Source: a bacterium
GTDB taxonomy: Bacteria > Bacillota_I > Bacilli_A > Izemoplasmatales > UBA1188
Assembly: GCA_017960565.1 (NCBI GenBank)
Contig: JAGCYY010000020.1
Coordinates: 1 to 48,513, forward strand
Direction: 5' to 3'
DNA length: 48,513 nucleotides
This document shows positions 42,602 to 48,513 of the stretch, in pieces (the first letter of the stretch is position 1; each line of letters opens with the position of its first letter). The notes beneath the pieces were generated by a model, which was not told the DNA's origin, made no database searches, and saw only the letters and a program-made list of their open reading frames with translations. A program made the position numbers and the translations under genes.

Positions 42602-42801
42602 ATCGACAATTCGTGATATAATTGAAGTATACATAATTGAATTACAATGTTTTTATGAATTGATTTCAATTTATACTTTAGTTAATATTTGAAAAATAAA
42701 TGCACTTAATGATGTCAAATTTATAAAAATATAAACTAGTAGATGAAAGGGGCAGTACATTTCTTTTTGAAAAGAAAGAAATGATTTGATCACTATTTTA
42801 T
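42602..42801 (+). promoter_or_regulatory. Promoter and long leader of the AraC-family gene
   Basis: TG at 42614-42615 plus TATAAT at 42617-42622 is an extended -10, with TCGACA nearby at 42603-42608. This gives a leader of about 170 bases. The only ribosome-binding-like sequence (GAAAGGGG, 42745-42752) is too far from the ATG at 42802. Between them lies a 9-bp hairpin (42758-42766 with 42775-42783), which could bring the two together or hide them. Confidence 0.4.
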
Positions 42802-43572
42802 ATGTTTAATTTTGCATACAAAGACATTGATTTTGCACATAAAATTGACAAAGCAGGTTCACCAAGTGAAGATTATGGAAAACATATGCACCATTTTTAC
42901 GAATTGTTATATTTTGTAAAAGGTGATGTTTTTTATACAGTAGAATCGAACACAGAAAAATTAGAAGAAGGCGATCTTTTAATCATAAGACCTGGCCAAT
43001 ATCATTTCGCTGTAGTTAATGATGGCCTATCATATGAAAGATATGTTTTGAAATTTCCATCATCGATTCTTCCAAAATATCTAGAAGATAAACTCAAGAA
43101 AAATAAAATTCCTTTCTTTATTAAAAATTTAAATTATAGTACCGAATTTAAAGAATTCGATTTTTTTAGTGATAATTTTGAATCTGAAGATTTATATACT
43201 ATCTTTATATGCCAACTCATCAAAATAATAATAACGACATCTAATATAAAACAATCATCGCCTTCTATCATAAATACAATGATTTCTAAAGTTGTTAAAT
43301 ATGTTGATGATAATATTAAATCTCCTCTCAGCTTATCTAAGATATCTAAGGCATGTCATTATAGTAAATCTTATATAAGTAATGGGTTCAAAGAATATAT
43401 GAAAACACCGATTATGAAATATGTAAGATATAAAAAGATGATTGCAGCTCATGCAATGATTATGGCAGGAGAAAAGAAAAGAGTAGTAGCGAATCTGTTT
43501 GGATATGATGATTATTCAACTTTTTATCGTTCATATAAGAAAACAATTAGAGATGATAAAGGCAAAGATTAG
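42802..43572 (+). CDS. AraC-family transcriptional regulator
   Basis: A 256-residue regulator with an N-terminal cupin sensor (HMHHFYELLYFVKGDVFYTV; LEEGDLLIIRPGQYHFAVVN, about 28-75) and a C-terminal double helix-turn-helix (LSLSKISKACHYSKSYISNG; VANLFGYDDYSTFYRSYKK, about 175-250). This architecture usually senses sugars or related ligands. It lies 243 bases upstream of a giant GH3 glycosidase gene on the same strand, separated by a terminator, making that gene a likely target. No ribosome binding site precedes the ATG, and an in-frame TGA at 42787 rules out an earlier start. Confidence 0.9.
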   Translation: MFNFAYKDIDFAHKIDKAGSPSEDYGKHMHHFYELLYFVKGDVFYTVESNTEKLEEGDLLIIRPGQYHFAVVNDGLSYERYVLKFPSSILPKYLEDKLKKNKIPFFIKNLNYSTEFKEFDFFSDNFESEDLYTIFICQLIKIIITTSNIKQSSPSIINTMISKVVKYVDDNIKSPLSLSKISKACHYSKSYISNGFKEYMKTPIMKYVRYKKMIAAHAMIMAGEKKRVVANLFGYDDYSTFYRSYKKTIRDDKGKD

Positions 43573-43588
43573 AAACATAAATCATAAT

Positions 43589-43620
43589 AAGGTGCAATAA
43601 AAATGCATCTTTTTTTATTT
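43589..43620 (+). terminator. Terminator after the AraC-family gene
   Basis: An 8-bp stem (43589-43596 with 43604-43611, one G-T pair) with loop ATAAAAA runs into a T-rich tail (43610-43622). Confidence 0.75.
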
Positions 43621-43654
43621 TTTAAATAAATAACTCCCAAATAGTAAAAAATGC

Positions 43655-43682
43655 AATGTAATTAAGTATTTATTACAATTGT
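43655..43682. promoter_or_regulatory. Operator-like imperfect palindrome upstream of the GH3 gene
   Basis: CAATGTAAT and ATTACAATTG flank a short AT-rich centre, giving the dyad TGTAAT-N9-ATTACA. It lies about 135 bases before the GH3 start, in the region where a promoter would be. It is a plausible operator for the neighbouring AraC regulator or another sugar repressor; no evidence beyond symmetry. Confidence 0.35.
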
Positions 43683-43815
43683 TATAAAAATGTAAATGAC
43701 TTAATATAAAGTTGATTTTTTTAGTATTTTGAAATTCATAAAAAGTTCTCAATTTTTTAGCAAATGGAATTATCCATAAAACATAAAAATAAACATAGGA
43801 GGAGTTTTTAAGTTT

Positions 43816-46800
43816 ATGAAAAACAGAATTTTTAAACTTTCTGCATTAGCACTTACTATGGCTTTTGCTATAGTTTCTGTTTTATGCTTAAGTTTAGGTT
43901 CTAGAGCTTTATTGCTAGAAAAACAAGGCAAATATCAGTTTGACTTTGAAACTTACAATGATGCTCTAGCTTATGCTGACGAATTAAACGTGGAAATGTC
44001 TGCCGAAGGTAATGTACTCCTTAAAAATAATGGTGTACTCCCACTTCCAAAAGGCTCAAACATTAGCGTATTCGGTGGCAGACAAAGAAGCCTTACTGGC
44101 GGTTCTGGTCAAGTAGGCCAAACACTCGCAAATGAAGGCTATAACCTCAACCCAACAGTTGACGCACTCTATGCATCCTCAACTAGCATCGGTACTGAAA
44201 AAGATATCCTTTCTGCAAAGGATTCATTCTTTTATTATAACGATGCAGCATTCATAGTATTATCTAGAACAGGTGGCGAAGGAAGAGACCTTGATCTAGT
44301 TACTAACGAACTTGCTGTTAGAGAAAATGGATTAGAGTTAGTACTTGGTGATGAATATGATCTTCCAAATGGTAGCGTTGTTATAATTGATGGACAATAT
44401 TACTATTTAGGTAGAGCATTTAAAACCGATTATGCATCAACAAAAGAAGATGTTAAAGCAGCTGCAACTCTCATCACTCCAACACCAATCGCTGTTGGAG
44501 ATAAAGCAGTAAATCTTCAAGCTGGTAAAGAGGTTTCAAATGGCGGAAACATTTATGTTCTCGCCTCAGCGCTTAAAACACTTGATGTTATAAGTGTTGA
44601 AACATTTATGGGAAATAATGCTAATGTTACTAGATTAAACCCACAAGCATTAGTTGCTGGACAAAGATCACCTAATAGTGCTCTTCCTCCAGGCACTCTT
44701 GTTTCTTATAGTGGTAATCTATATTATTTAGCTAATGAAATCCCAAGAAGAACTAACTTGACAGTTGCAAACATCACTGCTGCAATAGGCGCAAATCCTG
44801 CGCTAACTGTAACTTTAATGGAAGCTGGTGCTGTTGCAAAAGTTTATGCTGTTGATAGTCTTGTTTCTTATAATGGAAATTATTACAAAATAAATGTTGA
44901 ATTCTCTTATACTCCTGATACAGTTGGTCTAACATCAACTCAAATTTCTCAAGCATGTACAAACGATACTATGATAACTCCAACAGAAGTAGTGCTTGGC
45001 GTTGAAAAGAATTATAGTAGAAATGATTATTTATTAGTTGATGGTGATCTATATAAATTCAATGCTGACTTTAGATTGATTGGCGTGACAGTTCCACTTA
45101 CTGAAAGCAACATTGAAACAATCCTAGAAACAGCAATTGTAGCTTATCCAGATAGTTTCGTGCACGTCGCTCTTGGCCGTCAAGGTTCAAGAACTAACTG
45201 GAATCTTTCAAACGCTATGGGTGGATTTAACGGACAAACTGGTGATATTTCAGCACTATCTGAAGGACCATATGTAAAGCATTATCTACAACTCACAAAC
45301 AGTGAAAAGACAATGATTGAGAACGTTAAGAAGTATTTCAAGAACATTGTTGTGGTGCTTAATACATCTAACGCGATGGAAGTTGGTGACCTCCAAGATG
45401 ATCCAGCAATTGGTGCAATCATTTGGATTGGTAGACCTGGTTCTACAGGATTAAAGGGATTTGCTAAGAATATCACAGGCGAAATCAATCCATCTGGTAA
45501 ATTAGGGGATGAATGGTATAGAGATTTAACAGCTGATCCAACATGGCAAAACTATGCTAAAAACATTCAAGTAGGTTCGGCTCACTTATATATTTATGAT
45601 TATACTAGTGCTGAAGCTAAAGCACATGGTGTACCAACTCCAGTTATTTCATCTGGTACAGTTGGTGGTGAAGGTTTCTATGGTATCGACTATGATGAAG
45701 ATATTTACTTAGGCTATGGTTATGTAGAAACTGTATATCAAGAAATCAAAGCTGGTAATATTGATATAGATCCAGCATCTGGTGTTGCAATCCCTGGCGA
45801 TAATGAATATGAAAAGGCTGAAAACTGGTATCATCAAAACGTTATTTATCCATTTGGATATGGACTTTCATATGCTCAGTTTGGCTTAGATATTGGAGAA
45901 ACTTATTATTACCTAAATGGCATAAAGACTAAACTCGCAGCAAATGTTATTCCAGATCTCTTTAATTCAGCTCCTGGCACTCCTGCACAAGTTGAAAAAT
46001 TATATGTTCCAGTAACTGTAACAAACATGTCAGGCCTTCCTGGCAAGCAAGTAGTTCAAATTTATGTAAGAACTCCTTACATTCTAGGCGAAATTGAAAA
46101 GACAGATAAAGTATTGGTTGGATTTGAAAAAACTAATGTACTTGCTCCTGGTGTATCTCAAACTGTAGTTGTAGAGATCAATGTTCAAGATTTTGCTTCA
46201 TATGACTGGTCAGATGCAAATAATAATGGCTATAGAGGATATGAATTAGATCCAGGCCAATATGATATTCTTGCATGTTTTGATTCACATACTTGTGACA
46301 GTTCGCAAACATTCACAATCACTGGTCCTGATGCAGCTCTTCTAATGATAGATGACTTTAGTCACAATGAAATTATTCCACTATTCTCAAATGGCGATAT
46401 GTATGATTCATTAAGAAGAGATTATTCAGGCACTGATCCATTAAAAGCATGGTTGAAGATTAACCCAACAAGTTGTGATCAAGTATTACTCTCTCGTAGT
46501 GATATGATTGGAACATACCCAGTAACTCAAAGTGTTGAAGAAAGAACATTGACAGATGAATTTGTATATGCAGTAATGTATTATAACCATTACTGGAAAG
46601 CCGGAGGACAAGAATACTGGTATGATGATAATACATTATACTATTATAGTATTTATTCGAAAGATATTCTTGGCAACTATGGTACAGTGGGTGTTGCTGA
46701 CTGGTATAAGACAGAAGAACAATACAAAGCTTTAATGGATGGCTGGACTCAAATCTCAGCTGTTGACAATAATGCAACTTATACTCAACTCCATGAAATG

Positions 46801-48513
46801 TCAGGTATCAACCTATACATGGAAGATGGTTCAATCAATCCACTTTGGACTACATTTATGAACCAACTAACATGGAGAAACATCTGCGATATCGTCAACC
46901 ATGGTTCACATACAACTTATGCAGTAGCTCACATCGGTAAGAAGACTGCATCTGATGAAAACGGCCCTAACTCATTCAATGGTAAAACATGGTGTGATGA
47001 AACTGTTCAATCATCAACTTGGAACAAAGACCTACTATATAGATATGGTGTGACAAACGGAAATCTTTGTATGACTAGAATTACTAACCCAGCTCAAACA
47101 AAAGAAACTGGTTGGTATGGTCCTGGTATGAACACTCACCGTTCTCCATTTGGCGGACGTAATAATGAATACTTCAGCCAAGATGGTATCCATGGTGGAT
47201 ATGTAGCAGCTGCAGTAGTAGCTGGTGCACAATCTAAGGGCGTTAACGTATATATCAAACATATGTATGGTAATGACCAAGAAGAAAATAGATCTAGACA
47301 AGCACTCTTCACTTGGTTCTCTGAAGCTGCTCAAAGACAAATCTACGCTAAACCATTCCAAATGGCAATGCAAGAAGGTGGTGCTACAGGATGTATGACA
47401 GCTCTAAACCGTATCGGTAGAGTAATTGCATCTGCAAACTACAACTTCATTACTAGACTCGTAAGAGATGAATGGGGCTGGGAAGGCGCATTCGTAACTG
47501 ACTTCTACGGAAATAACTCAATGGTTCAAAATAACATGGACTTACTCTTAAAGGTTGGTTGTGACCTTCCTGATGGAACTGCATCAAGTGGCGAAGATCC
47601 AGTTTCTGGTTCTTGGGATCAAACCATGATTGGCGTTGGTACAGTTGAAGAACCAAGTGGTGCTGTATATTATAATAGACCTATATTCCCGCTTCCATTC
47701 TCATTATCATCTAGTTATGCAATTGATAGTCTAGTTGAATATAATGGCAAATATTATAAGTTCATTGCTGCACATAGTCCTGGTGCTTGGAGTGATTTAG
47801 AAGTTGAAGAAGTTAGTGTAAATGATCTTCCAAAAATTAATGAAGTAGATTTATCACAATGGTACTATGCTCGTATGGTTGCGATGAGAGTATTATATGT
47901 TGCTGCTAATACATTAAATAATGAGAATGGTGTAAGAGTTACAGGCTTTGGAACGAATTTTGATGAAATTCTACAAGGAGCAACAGTAAATGATTCAATT
48001 GCTATTGATCCATCTATGTTAAATGGTGAAACAATTAAAGCATATGCAATCACATCTGGTTCACTCCCTCAAGGCCTAACACTTAACGCAACAACTGGTG
48101 CAATCACTGGTACTCCACTTGTTGCTGGCTCATATACTGCAACTATCTCATATAATGTTGCAGGATATATCATCGGTACAGGAACATTTAGATATACAAT
48201 TGGTTCTGCATTTGCATTAGATGCTTTAAGTGCTGAAACAGGAGAAGATTACATTGGTACTATCACAGGACTTGAAGGAGCAACTTATGCACTAATGGAA
48301 GAATCATTGTTGCCACAAGGACTTACTTTAGGAGAAACAGGTCAAATCACAGGTATTCCAACTAAGAGTGGAACATTCAACTTCACAGTTAATGCTACTG
48401 TTGGATCTGGAAACAACGCTAAAGTATATCCAGTTGCTTTAAGAATTACTGTAACTGGTGAAGATATTGTTCAACCTGAAATGCCACAATATATCGCAGA
48501 AGAAGGATATCTA
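43816..48513 (+). CDS. Giant secreted/surface GH3 glycoside hydrolase, permuted, 3' end beyond the window
   Basis: At least 1566 codons stay open to the window end. AGGAGGAG at 43798-43805 precedes ATG 43816. Residues 8-30 form a signal peptide or anchor. The domains are permuted. The GH3 C-terminal sandwich comes first (AEGNVLLKNNGVLPL at 63-77; GRPGSTGLKGFAKNITGEIN near 543), then PFGYGLSYAQF (679-689), a fibronectin-III-like domain (about 715-800), and then the catalytic barrel (about 856-1260). The barrel shows DENGP (1047-1051), NTHRSPFGGRNNEYF (1106-1120), KH 1148-1149 and the nucleophile Asp1229 in GAFVTDFYG. Order reversal is known for some GH3 beta-glucosidases, such as that of Ruminococcus albus. 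Five degenerate repeats interrupt the sandwich at about 176-447, another YNGKYYK module lies at 1301-1315, and two putative Ig (He_PIG-like) modules (SLPQGLTL at 1416; LLPQGLTL at 1499) end the visible part. The substrate is unknown. Confidence 0.9.
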   Translation, partial: MKNRIFKLSALALTMAFAIVSVLCLSLGSRALLLEKQGKYQFDFETYNDALAYADELNVEMSAEGNVLLKNNGVLPLPKGSNISVFGGRQRSLTGGSGQVGQTLANEGYNLNPTVDALYASSTSIGTEKDILSAKDSFFYYNDAAFIVLSRTGGEGRDLDLVTNELAVRENGLELVLGDEYDLPNGSVVIIDGQYYYLGRAFKTDYASTKEDVKAAATLITPTPIAVGDKAVNLQAGKEVSNGGNIYVLASALKTLDVISVETFMGNNANVTRLNPQALVAGQRSPNSALPPGTLVSYSGNLYYLANEIPRRTNLTVANITAAIGANPALTVTLMEAGAVAKVYAVDSLVSYNGNYYKINVEFSYTPDTVGLTSTQISQACTNDTMITPTEVVLGVEKNYSRNDYLLVDGDLYKFNADFRLIGVTVPLTESNIETILETAIVAYPDSFVHVALGRQGSRTNWNLSNAMGGFNGQTGDISALSEGPYVKHYLQLTNSEKTMIENVKKYFKNIVVVLNTSNAMEVGDLQDDPAIGAIIWIGRPGSTGLKGFAKNITGEINPSGKLGDEWYRDLTADPTWQNYAKNIQVGSAHLYIYDYTSAEAKAHGVPTPVISSGTVGGEGFYGIDYDEDIYLGYGYVETVYQEIKAGNIDIDPASGVAIPGDNEYEKAENWYHQNVIYPFGYGLSYAQFGLDIGETYYYLNGIKTKLAANVIPDLFNSAPGTPAQVEKLYVPVTVTNMSGLPGKQVVQIYVRTPYILGEIEKTDKVLVGFEKTNVLAPGVSQTVVVEINVQDFASYDWSDANNNGYRGYELDPGQYDILACFDSHTCDSSQTFTITGPDAALLMIDDFSHNEIIPLFSNGDMYDSLRRDYSGTDPLKAWLKINPTSCDQVLLSRSDMIGTYPVTQSVEERTLTDEFVYAVMYYNHYWKAGGQEYWYDDNTLYYYSIYSKDILGNYGTVGVADWYKTEEQYKALMDGWTQISAVDNNATYTQLHEMSGINLYMEDGSINPLWTTFMNQLTWRNICDIVNHGSHTTYAVAHIGKKTASDENGPNSFNGKTWCDETVQSSTWNKDLLYRYGVTNGNLCMTRITNPAQTKETGWYGPGMNTHRSPFGGRNNEYFSQDGIHGGYVAAAVVAGAQSKGVNVYIKHMYGNDQEENRSRQALFTWFSEAAQRQIYAKPFQMAMQEGGATGCMTALNRIGRVIASANYNFITRLVRDEWGWEGAFVTDFYGNNSMVQNNMDLLLKVGCDLPDGTASSGEDPVSGSWDQTMIGVGTVEEPSGAVYYNRPIFPLPFSLSSSYAIDSLVEYNGKYYKFIAAHSPGAWSDLEVEEVSVNDLPKINEVDLSQWYYARMVAMRVLYVAANTLNNENGVRVTGFGTNFDEILQGATVNDSIAIDPSMLNGETIKAYAITSGSLPQGLTLNATTGAITGTPLVAGSYTATISYNVAGYIIGTGTFRYTIGSAFALDALSAETGEDYIGTITGLEGATYALMEESLLPQGLTLGETGQITGIPTKSGTFNFTVNATVGSGNNAKVYPVALRITVTGEDIVQPEMPQYIAEEGYL

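Noticed and set aside
42743..42784. A 13-codon upstream reading frame (MKGAVHFFLKRKK) before the AraC gene
   Set aside because: There is no ribosome binding site ahead of it and the sequence is explained by the hairpin arms. It is kept only as a remark in the findings.
44774..48053. Several minus-strand open frames of 60-110 codons opposite the GH3 gene
   Set aside because: They are shadows of a strongly coding plus strand, without ribosome binding sites or recognisable products.
1..48513. CRISPR array, prophage, tRNA or rRNA genes
   Set aside because: No regularly spaced short repeats, phage structural or integrase genes, cloverleaf or rRNA segments were recognised on either strand.

Overview
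The window is a low-GC chromosomal segment from an anaerobic, probably host-associated member of the Bacilli/Erysipelotrichia/Mollicutes-related lineages. Pointers are: pyruvate:ferredoxin oxidoreductase; B. subtilis-like gene order (cysS-mrnC-rlmB-sigH-rpmG-secE-nusG, S10-spc-alpha, and tmk-holB-ricT-trmN6-rsmI-metG); AGGAGG-type ribosome binding sites; and TTGACA/TATAAT promoters, often with an extended TGn -10. TGA is a genuine stop (cysS, rsmI and the DJ-1 gene all end in TGA inside ATGA overlaps) and Trp is TGG, so this is genetic code 11, not the Mycoplasma/Spiroplasma code. No tRNA or rRNA gene, CRISPR array or transposase gene was seen.

Layout. (1) 1-4292: the first codons of a divergent gene, a PFOR gene with its own promoter and terminator, and a cold-shock gene. 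(2) 4310-8805: cysS-mrnC, rlmB-sigma factor (apparently starting at AUA), rpmG-secE-nusG, with an unusual three-helix SecE. (3) 8833-11985: a HAD hydrolase, then rplKA and rplJL, each behind a structured leader (an L1-type site and an L10-type leader with an attenuator). (4) 11986-16110: a graveyard of RHS/YD-repeat polymorphic-toxin tips and candidate immunity genes, containing a 337-bp near-identical direct repeat and a third, internally deleted copy. It sits where rpoBC-rpsLG-fusA-tuf would be in most Firmicutes. (5) 16201-16839: a small multidrug-export-type membrane protein. (6) 16974-30677: the complete S10-spc-alpha superoperon (rpsJ to rplQ, with secY, adk, infA, rpmJ, rpoA but no map). 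(7) 30738-41490: an ECF transporter module (ecfA1-ecfA2-ecfT), a TruA with an extra N-terminal domain, then tmk-holB-ricT-trmN6-rsmI-DJ1-metG and a YitT-family protein. (8) 41512-48513: an EamA permease, an AraC-family regulator and the first 1566 codons of a very large secreted or surface GH3 glycosidase that runs off the window.

Most of the window is housekeeping: translation, transcription, protein export, nucleotide kinases and tRNA/rRNA modification. The accessory interest is concentrated in two places. One is the RHS cassette array, which looks like repeated recombination at the conserved RHS core followed by decay. The other is the GH3 enzyme, whose domains are circularly permuted (C-terminal sandwich first, catalytic barrel second), whose sandwich is interrupted by five degenerate tandem modules of about 55 residues, and which ends in putative Ig modules. 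The AraC gene beside it is a natural candidate regulator.
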